A program made the translations under genes and the position numbers. DNA of 64,000 nucleotides, taken from positions 2,505,501-2,569,500 of the forward strand of contig JARHVA010001739.1 in the NCBI GenBank assembly GCA_037957365.1. The letters are read 5' to 3'. Every line of letters starts with the position of its first letter. Positions within the stretch are counted from its first letter, which is position 1. Of the stretch, positions 1 through 11,748 are shown one piece after another. The notes under the pieces were generated by a model. The model saw only the letters and a list, made by a program, of their open reading frames with translations, did no database searches and was not told the origin of the DNA. Source of the DNA: Torreya grandis (taxonomy: Eukaryota > Streptophyta > Pinopsida > Cupressales > Taxaceae).

Positions 1-1550
1 CACCAAATAAAGAGTAAATAATAGAAGTAATGTTGTGAAGTGTTGTTATTGATGTCAAGGTTATTGCATTGGTGTAAGAGTGATGTATAATTAATATTAT
101 TGTTTGATATCATCATTGAGGTAAGCTTGTTTTGGGTACTAGTTCTTGAATACAAAGTGTCTTGAGAAGCCCAATCATAACAAGCATAGCCTTATCCTGA
201 GTATGTGCATGATGAGAATGAAGAGGTATGTGCAAAGGTATAAAGTTATTTGAGGATCATGTGATGTATGTGATAAAGGTATATTATCATCAAATATTGT
301 TTCAAGATCATTTGTCAAATGCTTGAAAAGCCTAGTCATAGCATGTAAAGTCCTAAAAAGAGGGTTTGAGCATGGTGGCTTGGTGATATAGATGTAAAGA
401 GGCATAATAATATATATGAGGTTGATTGAACATGTATGTGAGGAATTGGATCACTCATGAGAGTCTTAGAGTGAGCCTATAGGGGTAGGACCTATATACC
501 TAATATGCAACTAGACCAGCTCTAGACCATGTTTGGCCTAATGAGGCATCATGATCTGTTGTCAAGATATATGAAGGATGTTTGAATTTTTTTTATCATG
601 TGATATATTTTGTGAGCATGTAAGTGAGGTGGATATTGCATGGAAAGAGGTGTGAAGTTCAGTTTCAAGGCCTAATTTGGTTTACAGGTAAAGGTCTAAG
701 CAAGCAAAGAGAGATATGGTGGCCAAATGAGGTATGAGTTTCAGATTTAAAGATAAGAATGATCATGTGATAATTTTTAGTGGTTTTATATATTTTTACA
801 AGTATGTTGATCAAGTTTGAGGTCAAATTTTAAAGGTTAAGGCATGAAAAATGGTATTGAGGTCTCTCGAGTACAAAGAATGAAGGCATGCAAACCTGAG
901 AAGGAATTTCAAGTGTTTATTAGAACATTTAAACTCTACATGGGAACTTGAGATGTTAAGTATATATTGGGAAGGGTCCTAGCTAAGATATCTAGGTATT
1001 AGTTTTAGAAACAAGGGGTATTATTTTATGAACACTCGTTAACACTAGAAATAATGTTAACCCTCTCTAAAACCCTAAAAATGACACAATGTGAAATATA
1101 TTGTTCAAAATAGCCAATAATGGTCTCAAATGACAAGAAAAACTATTGGATAAAGTATTAAACTCTCCCAGACACCTCTAGGTGTGATTTGTTTGTTAGG
1201 TGAGTGAGTGGACCTTATAAAAAAAGGCTTATTTCTCAAAGATTTATTGTAGCAATCAAAGTTTATAAATGGAGAGATAATGAATATTTAGAATTTTATT
1301 TTATGTCCATGAAGGTTTTTGGATAGGTTATAGTCCTTAAGTGTGTTAAATTTATCATCTAAATTGGATAGTTGCTAACAAGCCTAATGGTAGAAATAGT
1401 AAGAAATCCAGGCAATAGTTAGAAAGTGGTTATGGACATGTTATAATGTAATAGGTATGAATACAAGTTCATGGATAAATTTTTAAATACTTTTAATAAA
1501 TGTTCATGTTGGACATAAGTTTTAGATTTTAGTGGATATGATGAAAAGTT
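1..1550. other. AT-rich stretch, no gene recognised
   Basis: I see no reading frame with recognisable protein similarity, no RNA gene and no bounded repeat here. Short frames on both strands have stop-rich neighbours and low-complexity composition. It may be very old transposon sequence, but nothing in it shows that. Confidence 0.5.
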
Positions 1551-1554
1551 GTTC

Positions 1555-2290
1555 ACAAGTTGACTTGTTTGTCTTAGTGAGGTCTGTGTACAGTGAGGTT
1601 ATGAGATTGGTCTTCAAGACCAATATTGTCATTTAACCATAGTATACTTATATTTTATAATATTATAATGATATCATAAGATCATCCAAATTCATCAATA
1701 TTATATGTAAATGGTCATATAGGTGTTTGAAGAAGTCTTCATCACCATGACTGGTCTTCAAGGCAAATTGGGAGTTTTATGTAAGCAAGTTACAAAAATG
1801 AGTTTGAGACTCTATGCCATGTGTTAATGTATATAATGCATATTTTGTTTTTTTGTAATTTTATTTTTTATACATTATTTTAAAAATCTTGGAAGTTAGT
1901 GTAATATGTTGAAACATTGAAGCCAAAATGGCTTTTCTGGGTAAGTGAGGTTTGAGAGAAAGAAGGTCAACAAATTGGCTTACAAGACCAATATTTGACA
2001 TTAGAGATTATGATATTTTTTTAAAAAAAAATCTTATGATATTTTAGGATCATGTTCATGTATTTTAATTCATTTATTGTGTTCTTTTAGGTGTCAAAAT
2101 TTCAAATTTCCATGATTGTGTTTTGAGGCTAGTTGACAGTTTAGAGTGAGCTTTTTGCAGAGAAGAGTTTGAGTCTGTATGCCCTGAATTGTGAATTCCA
2201 AAGCATATGGTGATTACCCTTAGGTAATTTATATTATTTATATGTTATTTTTTTCCATGATTTTTTGAAATTTTTAAAAAAATCTTTAGT
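1555..2290. repeat. Imperfect tandem duplication, about 365-bp period
   Basis: Two blocks run in parallel. CAAGACCAATATT at about 1614 recurs at about 1980, and AGTTTGAG followed by TATGCC at 1801 recurs at 2166. Both offsets are about 365 bp, so this is one diverged tandem duplication rather than scattered matches. No coding content is seen. Confidence 0.5.
1606..1624. repeat. 19-bp perfect hairpin
   Basis: ATTGGTCTT and AAGACCAAT are exact inverted arms around a single C. The second tandem copy (about 1972-1990) has lost the left arm's pairing, so the hairpin is not conserved between copies. Confidence 0.6.
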
Positions 2291-2299
2291 AGTTCAAGA

Positions 2300-3155
2300 C
2301 ACACTTTCTAGGTATGCACAGGCCTAATTGTTAACAATACTTTCAAGTGGTGGTTGGAGATAAAAAGTGTTATGGAGATTAGATGAGATTATAATGGGTA
2401 TATTTGAGTGGAATATGATATGTTACTACCATATGAGGTATTTGAATATGTTCCAAGAAGGTCAAAATGTAATGTGTCCTAAAGTAGACCTAATGGGATT
2501 ATGTCTCCATGAGACCTAAAGATGAAATAAGGCCTAATTGAGGTATGTCAGACCTAAAGGGATTAAAATCATGTTTGATCCATGATTATGGGATTTTATA
2601 ATATCTATTCCATGGCTGACCTAAGAGGGTAAATGTGTTTAGCCGACTAAGAAGGATATGAACAAGAGACTTGTATAAATACAAGGCAATTTTAGGCCTA
2701 TTGTGTGAGTTGAGTGTAAGAGAATGGAATAGCACATTGGCAAGTAAAATAAGGTCTTATAGACCATCAGATGAGTGTAAAGAAAATATAAATTAGATCA
2801 ATACAAATAAATATAAATTATATGATATTACTATGGTTAAGGTATAAACTAAATGTCATGTAAAATGTCTAAGAATAATGTTTTCATATCATAATGGTCA
2901 TGGAATATTATATAGCCCAATGGATAAGGTATGTGTTTTGGTTTCATGTTTATGTGCATTAATATTTACCTAAAGGTTTTTCATTTAATTTCTTTTAATA
3001 TTAATTATCTAAATTACATATGTTAATGAATTGGATATTTAAAAGTTTTAGTTATATAAGTAAGTGGGTCCCATGTCAAGCATTAATAATTTTGGTCCAC
3101 ATGTACAATTAACTCAATGGTGATTTAATCCATTTAAACTATAACTATTATTAAA
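2300..3155. other. No gene; lone TATA-like box
   Basis: No supported coding sequence. TATAAATA at 2674-2681 lies in a stretch resembling an LTR promoter (TATA box followed by a less AT-rich leader), but I could not find a partner LTR, so it stays a weak hint only. Confidence 0.3.
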
Positions 3156-3161
3156 CTAGAA

Positions 3162-3306
3162 TAAATATTTTAGATTAATCTATGTAAAATATGTCAAGAG
3201 ATATCATACTCAAGGTGTCTATGTTGTTTTTATGACATAAAAGGAATAGGCACTTCGAGAATGATATCTGTTGGCATATTTTACATAGATTTATCTAAAA
3301 TATTTA
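3162..3306. repeat. Near-perfect 145-bp palindrome, MITE-like
   Basis: The outer 45 bases of each side pair with about 3 mismatches (left arm from 3162, right arm ending at 3306). Pairing continues inward through CTCAAGGTGTCTAT against ATAGGCACTTCGAG to a loop of a few bases near 3228-3240. A relic resembling only the right arm and its AT-rich downstream sequence appears at about 40800-40950, so it belongs to a repeat family. The shape fits a foldback or MITE-type element. I see no recognised terminal motif and no clear target duplication. Confidence 0.6.
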
Positions 3307-3530
3307 AGATAGTATTATAATAAAAATATGTTATATATATTTATATAATATCTTAATTTATAATAAGAATAATATTTTTATTATATATTTTATTATACAT
3401 ATTATTAATTACATCAATAAGACGTTCCTACAATGGCATTCAAAGCTATAATGACGTGAGTGTGTCAAATTTTAATTATTTTAAAATTGATATTATAAAA
3501 TAGAAAATAAGAAAAATACAATTAAGGAAA

Positions 3531-3820
3531 GACAAAAAGACAAGATAATTAAAAAAGGTAAATTTGTTTACCATTTTTTACTGAGCTTTTTCAGAGTTTT
3601 TTTATGATTTTTTGTGTATGGCTTGGAAAGAAAAAATACAAGAGAATTAAGAAAGGTAAAATTGTTTACTATTTCCTACTTAAATTTTATTAGGGTTTTT
3701 AATTATTTTTTACATAAGTATGGATTTGAAAGAAAAAATACAAGAAAATTTAAAAAATTGAAATTGTTTACCATTTTCTACTTAATTTTTATAAAGTTTT
3801 TTTTACAAATTTTTATATTA
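3531..3820. repeat. Tandem units of about 105 bp with GGTAAA/TTTACC dyad
   Basis: Three successive units carry GAAAGAAAAAATACAAGA (or relatives), then GGTAAA-N4-TTTACC, then a T-rich tail (units near 3531, 3614 and 3720). Two more copies lie outside the array at about 4325-4400 and 4786-4862. The protein-like repetition on the plus strand is a by-product of this DNA repeat. Confidence 0.55.
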
Positions 3821-4511
3821 TAAATAAAATTTTCCATAAATTATTTCATATAGTAATATATTTTAAAGAATATTGACTAGCATATTATTTTAACGATGTC
3901 CTAAATTTATCTAAACATGTATTATTTATATACAATCATTTATCATTTATAACATATCTTGATATTTACTTATAAATTACATAGATGTTTAATACATATC
4001 TAGAATACATATAATTCTTAAGGCATAAATTATTTAGTTTGTGTATATTTAAACTTATACCATTAATAAATTTATCTTAATTAATATATTTTGATGTGTA
4101 TATTAAATTTAAATAATTTAAATATTATAATAAGAGTAATAATTATATATTTACTAGTAATAAATATACACATAGGTTAACCATAATATATAAGATTAAC
4201 CATACTAGATATGAATGTATCATAAATATTTAATTTTTATCATAAATCATCTAATACTTTTATATTAGATCTTTATTTAATATTATTTATATCTATATAT
4301 ATCTAAAAATTTATGTTTATTTGAATTTGTTTTGAAACAAAAAGTACGAAAGTTAAAAAAAGGTAAAATTGTTACCATTACTTAGCTTTTATCAGAAATT
4401 TTTGCATTTTTTAAAATTTACACAGATTTCAAATATATATATATTATCAAGGCATAAAACAATTAATTTATATATATTTAATTTTTTAAGATGGCCAGTC
4501 ATGGGGTAGGC

Positions 4512-4705
<194 letters not shown>

Positions 4706-4779
<74 letters not shown>
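4706..4779. repeat. (TA)n microsatellite, right of hairpin
   Basis: About 74 bp of TA with one GT interruption near 4717, the mirror partner of the left array. Confidence 0.9.
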
Positions 4780-4785
<6 letters not shown>

Positions 4786-5160
4786 TTAGAAAGAAAAAAT
4801 ATAGAGGATTATAAAAAGTAAATTTGTTTACCATTTCATACTTTTATCAGAGTTTATTATGGTCAGATATGACAACAATGTTGAATAGAAATTTTTGTTC
4901 TCACTTTATCATTATTCATATGATTATTCTTTATGTATTATATAATATATGGTCTTTTACACATATTATGATAAATATAATTTATTATTATATATTAAGT
5001 ATGTCATGACTATCTATAATTAAATTAAAAATAATTAGGTGTTAATGTTAAAATGAAGTTGTCCCTTTTTACTACTTGCTCCAACTAGAGTTATAATATT
5101 TAACATCAATGCATCAACAATATCTATAACCTTATAAATGTCTATTTTAGATTTTAAAAA

Positions 5161-5830
5161 ATTAGAAGGAAAAGGTTAACAAGCTTTCAAGAAGAAATTA
5201 GACATGTTTGGTATATATTAATTGATAAGATGAACTTTATAGGTCAAAAAATGCTTGAAAATATAGATTCTCAACTATGCCAAGTATTTTTGGAAAATGT
5301 TGATATGTGTTTTGGTGGAAGATCTATGATTTGTGTTGTGTATTTGGGACAATTATTTCCAATAATGGATAAACTTCCATATGAAAGTATAAGACAAAAA
5401 GAGTTATTATGGTAAAACTTTAGAATTATTGTTACACTCGATAAGATATTTAGAAATGCCAATTCAATAATAGCAACAATTTCATGAACTTTTAACAAAT
5501 CTAAGAAATGCCAATTCAACCATTAAAAATTGGTAGAACTATTGATGACTAGAATAATGCTTCACTTGAAATATTTGAAAATGAGAATTTTAATGAACAT
5601 ATGCATTTATTTAAAATAAATGAGATTATGCATCAACATAATAAGATAAAATTGTATATATTGAATCAATATGTTTCTCTAATCATTACAATTATAAGAT
5701 AAAGTAATAATGTCATGGGATTGGATGATGAATAGTTGGAGGCTAAATTATTAATTATTATTAGTGCAAGGGTGATGCTCACTACAAACATATGGAAAGA
5801 CAAGGTTTGGCATTTATTATTATATCATGT
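5161..5830 (+). pseudogene. PIF1-like DNA helicase fragment, first copy
   Basis: Plus-strand frames read as the middle and end of a PIF1-type ATP-dependent helicase. The first open stretch gives a degraded Walker B (LIDK where the family has IIDE), then GQKMLENIDSQLCQVF, FGGRSM, and a damaged form of the family GDxxQLPPV block (YLGQLFPIMD). After stops near 5415, other frames continue with FNEHMHLFKINEIMHQHNK and the C-terminal signature ARVMLTTNIW at about 5764-5793. PIF1 helicases of this kind occur in Helitrons and as cellular genes; no Rep domain is seen. The Walker B glutamate lost to K, plus several stops, mark it as dead. Confidence 0.75.
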
Positions 5831-5845
5831 ACCTAGTGAATTTTA

Positions 5846-6277
5846 TATACTTAGGGATATGATACATTAATGTATATGGGTTGATGGAGATGTCATCATG
5901 TGGCACACATCTCCCTTAGTTAGTTATATGGGTTTAATATATTATGATAAATGAGTAACTTGTGGAATTAGTGCATTGAGTAATGGTCGACGTACATCGG
6001 GATCGGGAGGTTACCCATCCATTATTATTTATATAGAGGTCTATATAAATGAGGCGAATATCATTGTACATAATTAAATCAAGTGATGAATCTTCTATTT
6101 GGTATAAGGATATTGGAGGTTGTCCCCTTAAACTAAAATTGTGTAGTTATTCATTCTTAAAAGAGTATTAGATAGTGTTTCCCTATCATAAGGGTATTAT
6201 TTTATTTCTATATGTATTGAATATTTGGGTATATTGGCCCACCAATATCTATTGTGTTGTGTTGATCTAGATTATAT
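5846..6277 (+). repeat. Left LTR-like direct repeat
   Basis: Aligns end to end with 7433-7867. Shared landmarks are GATAAATGAGTAACTTGTGG, the leader TATATAAANGAGG and CCACCAATATCTATTG near the end. It begins within bases of the end of the PIF1 fragment. Confidence 0.65.
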
Positions 6278-6364
6278 GAAAAGGGTTAAAATAATTTGAC
6301 CCCAAAGAAATTAGAGCCAATTTTTTAGTTTCATGGATGCATTCAAAAAGGAGGTCATTGTATC

Positions 6365-6665
6365 CATAAACCCTACTAGCAAGTATAACTTTATCAACAT
6401 GGGTGTGGCCTAACATCTACAGGTTCAAGCAAATAATATCAATGAGGCTCAAGTAGATGGTAAGACTATTCCAACTTTTTTAAGATTTAAAGCTCACTAT
6501 GGATAAGTATGTTTTGCATTCAAATTTTTATGTTTTGGATATGGATGGTATGTATATGGCTCTTGGATATCAATGGTTAGAAACTTTATGAATAATCAAT
6601 ATTAATGTTCAGAAGAAGTTCATGAAGTTTTGGTATAGGAAAAATAAGGTCACTTTACATGATAT
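6365..6665 (+). pseudogene. Gypsy retropepsin (PR) remnant
   Basis: One frame gives SKYNFINMGVA, as after the DSG(A/S)S active site of plant gypsy proteases; the active-site aspartate position now reads N. A second frame, reached after a frameshift near 6470-6490, gives VLDMDGMYMALGYQWLETL and then a strand resembling the end of the protease domain (KVTLHDI). The family normally has LGVxWLxxLG there. A TGA replaces a codon directly after QWLETL. An acidic linker follows to about 6843. Confidence 0.6.
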
Positions 6666-6934
6666 CATAGTTGTAAATGCACAAATAATAATCAAGGTAG
6701 AACATGAGGATGAGATTGAAATAGGTGATGAAGAGCATGAAGCATATTCATATGACAACATAGATGAAGAAACAATACAAGTAGAATTAAATACTTCATC
6801 TACTCAAGTGATAAAGGAACCACCAAAGGAAAAGGTGGAATAATAAGTAGAAGGAAAGGTGGATAAGGTCAAATTATTAGAAAATTTTGAGGTATATAGA
6901 TACCCACATCATCTTGAGAGGAAACAATCATAGA

Positions 6935-7200
6935 GCCATGTGAGGGAGTGTTATAACAATAATCACTTTGGATATATAGGAAATCAAAGTACCAATCACT
7001 ATGGCTATGCATGGAAGACAAAGAAGAACTATTATGGTCAAGTATGGAATCAAACTAGCATAACAACATATGAAACATGGAATTAGTGGAGAAATCACTA
7101 TCACTATGCATGGAAGAAAAAATACTATGTTCATGCATGGAATTAGAGTAGCATAATGGAATATGGTACATGTAATCAAAAGAGGAATAATTATGCATTG
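6935..7200 (+). repeat. Degenerate coding tandem repeat
   Basis: Two to three units of roughly 31-33 codons with the pattern NHYxYAWK...WNxxSI. Most interruptions are TAG or TAA in positions where the other unit has an amino acid. Function unknown; it may be the low-complexity tail of the relic's polyprotein. Confidence 0.4.
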
Positions 7201-7432
7201 ACACTAAGATGGTATAATTATGATCATGAATGAAATTAGAGTAGACTAATGGAATTTAGAAACAAGGTTGGAGAGATATCACCTACTAAGATCACATAAA
7301 AATGGTCAGATGATTGACATTGGAGATAAGTGTGTAATGATTTGAAGCACACTCATTATTTTGTTTCTTCTTATGTTTTGGGGACAAAACATGTCAAGGA
7401 TGGAAGGAATGATATGCACTTAGGGAATGCTA

Positions 7433-7867
7433 TGTACCTAGGGATATGATATATTAATGTATATGGATTGATGGAGATATTGATATATGATGCACATCCC
7501 CCTTTGTTAGCTATATGGGTCCAATATATTAGGATAAATGAGTAACTTGTGGAATTAGTGCATTGGGTAATGGTTGACCTACATTGGGATTGAGAGGTTA
7601 CACATTCATTGTTAGTTATATAAAGGTTTATATAAAGGAGGTGAATATCATTATAAATCAATCAATCAAGTAAGTGTTGAGTCTTCTATTTCATAGAAGG
7701 ATATTGGATGTTGTGCCCTCAAATTGAGATTGTGGATTTATTCCTTCCTAAAGGAGTATTGTATGGTGTTGCTCTACCATACGGATATATTCTATTTCTA
7801 CATATATTGAATGTTTGGGCATATTGGCCCACCAATATCTATTGGGTTGTGTTGGTATACATTATAT
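7433..7867 (+). repeat. Right LTR-like direct repeat
   Basis: Partner of 5846-6277 (435 versus 432 bp). Followed after about 50 bp by a second PIF1-like block rather than by a clean continuation of the left flank. Confidence 0.65.
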
Positions 7868-7914
7868 TTTGCATATTTCAAATATTATAAGTGTGGACCA
7901 TAACATTGTTACAC

Positions 7915-8316
7915 TCTATAAGGTTTTTATAAAATAAGGTTAAATTTTATTAACAATGATTTAATGAACTTCTAACAAATGTAAGAGATGTCAATCCAGC
8001 CATTAAATATTGGTATTTGTTGATGACTGGAATGGATGCTTCACTTGAAATAGTTGACAATGAGGATTTTAATGAAATTATGCATTTATTTGTAATAAAT
8101 GAGAATGTGCATCAACATAATAAAAATAAAATTTTATGCATTGAATCAACATGTTGCTTGAAGAATTTCAATTAGAGTATAAAGTAATAATGTTGTGGGA
8201 TTGGATGATGAACAATTAGAAGTTAAATTATTGATTGTTATCAATGTAAGGGTGATGTTAACTACAAACATATGGAAAGACAAGGTCTAACATTTTTTGT
8301 CATATCATGTGTCAAG
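7915..8316 (+). pseudogene. PIF1-like helicase fragment, second copy (C-terminal part)
   Basis: Corresponds to the later half of the first copy. The same LHLF-x-INE-x-HQHNK region and the same RVMLTTNIWKDKV signature (about 8252-8290) are read, with different stops and frameshifts. The Walker B part is absent. It duplicates sequence already present left of the LTR-like relic, so the two copies are not two halves of one gene split by that insertion. Confidence 0.65.
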
Positions 8317-8789
8317 TCATTACATAGATTTAAGATCACACCACCTTTCACATATGACAAATTGAAGAGATTAAATAATGAAAAAGGAGTAGAGAAAAGA
8401 TAATAGGAATAATAAAGACTTAAATTGTCATAGGATCACATTTATATAGATTGAATATCAAAAACTTATTTTCATACTACTTATATATATATCATATATG
8501 TGTTGCTCTCTAGTTTTCATTTTTATATCAAATGTATACAGTTTGAATATCATAATATTACTATTATATTCCATATATATATATAAAATTGGTAAACACT
8601 TTTACAAAATTTAGAGCTATGAGTCGAGGTAAGGATAACTTTTGACAATAATAATATTATTATATGTTTGTGTGTAATATAAATGTACATTTCATAATAA
8701 TATTTACTAATATTTATAATTAAAAAAAATATATTATAACTATCTAATGATATATTATATACTATTATAATATATTCATATAATTATAA
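8317..8789. other. AT-rich stretch, nothing recognised
   Basis: No coding similarity. Short TA tracts only. Confidence 0.5.
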
Positions 8790-9380
8790 TTAGTATATTT
8801 AATATAGATTATAGGACATCAATGTCTTGTCCCTGTGTCAATGATATTACAATGATTCTTTGAGCCACCCATTGGATGTGGAGTGATACCATAATCAAAT
8901 TGGATCTCATGACATCCTTGTAAACCTTAGATAATATAAAATGACCAATCAATGTTGTCAAAACCTTACTATAGACCCATTTGTAATAGGTGCAAGTCAT
9001 GTAAATCCACTAGTTGCCTTGACTTTGAGTCTAGTGTATGATATCTCTTGAAATAACCTATCATTTCCACTCACCATTACCACTTAAATCAACTTAAAAT
9101 ATTTCATCATTTGCATGTTTTGTATGGTTTTTCCCTCCCCACTACTTCACCATCATTCAAGCTCATCAAGAAATAAAACATCTCTTCCTTACATAACACA
9201 TTATCATGTCATATGAAGAGAAACATATCATTTTACACTATCACCTCCACCATAAATATAAGAGATTTTTTTTTTAACCCTTAGTGCACAAAAGGTGAGA
9301 TGGGTTAATGGTCATGGGTTTTAAATGATGTAAAACTACTGATTTACACTCCTTTGCTTTATAAAACTTGACTTTAAGAA
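8790..9380. repeat. Dispersed repeat, copy 1
   Basis: Matches 40950-41525 in the same orientation, diverged. Both copies carry a minus-strand frame with GH-x-ILS-x-V-x-x-DVMR-x-x-LIMV, then CTCCACCA followed by an A- or T-rich run and CTTAACCCTT-type sequence. The conserved minus-strand frame suggests a coding ancestor that I do not recognise. The T10 run at 9266-9275 lies inside it. Confidence 0.5.
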
Positions 9381-9591
9381 AATAAAAAAATTACATCCCT
9401 TATGGCATATAAGGGTCATAGGGGCCCTATTATGTTAAAAATTAGATATCAAACCATTGATGAAGAGTGATTAAAATAGGTAAAATTACCTGAATCAAAA
9501 TCAAAAGCCTTTTCAAATCTAGAAGAACATGAAAACGGGGAAAACAAAGGACTAACCATGCTAACATAGAATCTAGGGGGAGTCCTTTATC

Positions 9592-11530
9592 TAAATATTA
9601 TTCAAAATAGGCCAGAAAAAGATGTCATTATCCATATTTATGTCAACATTTTTCTCCAACCCAAAATTAGCTAGGAAATTTGCAAACTTATTGGCTTCTT
9701 GATAGCAATGTTGGGCTTCCCAAATAGAAAATCTATCCAAAAGAGGCTAGCAAATTTGAAGGATGTTATCCAACTTACAATTAGGATACTTCATATTTTT
9801 GATGGTCAAGATCATCACCATGAAGTCACTTTCAATGATCAGATTACCTATCCCACACTTAACAACCATTGTATACCCCAAGTCAAAGTTTGTACTTCAG
9901 TGACATTATTAGAGCCATCTTGGAGATGAGAATAAGTTACATGGATCATAGATATTGAACAATCTCTCAAGATGAAAATTACACCATAAACCTTGGGATT
10001 ACCTCAAGAAGCTTCATCAACATTTACCTTGAAGAAGCTTGATTTAGGGGGGAACTAGAAAGAAAAAAAATTGCACCTCAACTTTATTGATAAAATTGGG
10101 AAAAGAAAGAGATATAATCCTAACTCAAGAAGTGAGAAGGATCTAGTTATTGAGGAGATCAATTTCCCAGGTAGTGATATGAGAAGTAGATCGAACTGTG
10201 TATTAACAAGTACCACTTCTTAAATAGTTGATTCCATTATGGTTGTCACCATTAAGATTCAAATAGATTCAGTTCTAAATAAACTTTTATTTTTGACTAA
10301 CCAAAGATTCTATATCAGGATTGAAAGACCAATAACCATCTATGTTCTATGTAGGGGAAAAATTAATCAACACTTACAAACTGATTAGCTTTAGTTGGGA
10401 ACCACTCAATTTTTTAAATATTTAACACTTTTTAGTATGGATTTATGTGATTAGTTGAGAGTGTGGAGCCTAAAAATTTGTGAGTGATGGTTAAGATCAA
10501 TCGTGGGGAGGTATCCATTCATCCAACATAAGGACCAACAACCATTTGGTATCATCATTACTGACATCACATTGTAACCAATCTTAACTGTGCATAGTCT
10601 TGATTTAGTGTAGTCTAAACAAAGATGTTTGGTTCATCAGATAACTGTATAACATGGTTAGATATTAGAGCCTCAAACAAATCAATTTTTCCAAGAAGCA
10701 TAGGAGAACCGCAAAGATTTTTCCAAAACACCTTGTGTGAAGACTGAAGTTTTATTAATTTCCAAATAATTTTGAACTTTCATTCCCCAAATAAAGGAGA
10801 AGAGTTCCCTTGCCATAGTCAAATTAGGATGAGAATTAAAGGGATGAAGTCTATTCCATGAATCCACCCAAAAGTTTATTTTTGATCCATTTATGATCTC
10901 CTAGGATATGTGTTTTGAAATCAAAGGGTGGAAAACCTTCATGAAATTCTAGAGCTATGAACTATTAGGGAGATCTTGGGAAGAAATAAGTTTTTCAAGT
11001 GTTAAATCTCCAATGTACATGTGAAGAGTAGTCAACTCAAATTAGAATCAGGATTTTGAAACATAGACCAAATCAACTTATCCCCCAACTTCTTATTTTG
11101 TAGTTATAGATTTATGATTCTTACTCCTCTATAAGGTTTGGCCATACATACTTTTTCCCAACTCATCAGAGGTATCCTAAAACTTTTCTCAGTGCTTTAC
11201 CATAAAAATCCTCATAATTTTGATAAGTTGGGCTTGGATGCCCACCAAAATCTTTAGCACAAACATCAAATAAATTGGTAAAGCACTCAACATTGATTTG
11301 ATGAGCATAATCTTAATAACAAGGGATAAATTTTTGCCTTTACATGCACCCAACCTATTTTGAAAAGTTTGTATGAGATGATGTTAGTGAGAGGCTTTAC
11401 TAGCCCTTGTGAAGAGAGGAACACCTAATTATTTGTGCAGAAGCTTACATACTTTTTTTTATTGAAGATCTACTTTTACATGGATTAGGTGTATAGAATG
11501 ATTCTTCAACTTAGTGCCAAGGACTGAAGG
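9592..11530 (-). pseudogene. LINE (L1-type) 3' half: RT end, zf-RVT region, RNase H
   Basis: Read on the minus strand from right to left. LGVPLF (about 11420) leads into NRLGACKGKNLSLV and SMLSALPIYLM, the standard plant LINE RT thumb region. Then NKKLGDKLIW, and INFWVDSWNRLHPFNSHPNL (near 10845), the WxxGNG-FWxDxW block before the zinc-binding region. The C-terminal RNase H has FKVNVDEAS, a GxI-x-RD segment, NNVTEVQTL, LIIESD and finally HCYQEANKFANFLANFG, ending at a TAG at about 9592. Acidic residues D, E, D and the late H are still readable. Frames shift and several stops are present. This is the 3' half of the LINE whose 5' half lies at 32690-35090. Confidence 0.85.
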
Positions 11531-11539
11531 ATATCCATT

Positions 11540-11700
11540 CCACCAAAATCACCCAAGGCATGATCCTAACCTCATCCTTTTTAGGTATATCCTAGGATTT
11601 TTACCTTGGTGGATGGATAAGAAACACCTTTACACCATCATCCTCATTATTGGACTATAACCCACTTGATAAACTTGTAAAATTTGAAACCAAGGACCTC
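11540..11700 (-). repeat. SINE-like unit, left copy (tRNA-type boxes)
   Basis: On the minus strand TAGTCCAA (from 11657) is followed about 45 bp later by AGGTAAAAATCC (about 11595-11606), spacing and sequence loosely like Pol III A and B boxes. The stretch ATCCATCCACCAAGGTA to CCTTGGGTGATTTT is shared, inverted, with 32517-32640. An alternative is an unrelated conserved repeat; the tRNA origin is an inference. Confidence 0.4.
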
Positions 11701-11743
11701 ATTAATGATTCTTTATGAGTTAACGAGAATGTTAAAGAAGAAG

Positions 11744-11748
11744 ATATC
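11744..11748. repeat. Target-site duplication ATATC, left
   Basis: ATATC directly precedes the left LTR and an identical ATATC (32456-32460) directly follows the end of the right LTR, 20.7 kb away. Confidence 0.8.

Larger units (their letters stand above)
5846..7867 (+). mobile_element. Small gypsy relic bounded by 430-bp direct repeats
   Basis: Two direct repeats (5846-6277 and 7433-7867) enclose about 1.15 kb holding a retropepsin remnant and a repeat-rich tail, the layout of a deleted or non-autonomous LTR element. The right-hand repeat starts TGTACCTAGGG after GGGAATGCTA; the left one starts TATACTTAGGG. I found neither a convincing primer-binding site nor a matching target duplication, so the ends are approximate. 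Confidence 0.55.

Noticed and set aside
3614..3823. Plus-strand frame with internally repeated peptides
   Set aside because: The repetition follows the 105-bp DNA units and no protein family is evident.
6290..6320. Possible primer-binding site (ATTAGAGCC) after the left LTR-like repeat
   Set aside because: Only the last bases match TGGTATCAGAGC; the rest would need several transversions.
9266..9275. T10 run as the poly(A) tail of the LINE on the minus strand
   Set aside because: It lies inside the dispersed repeat shared with 40950-41525, which has an A-run at the corresponding place, so it belongs to that repeat.
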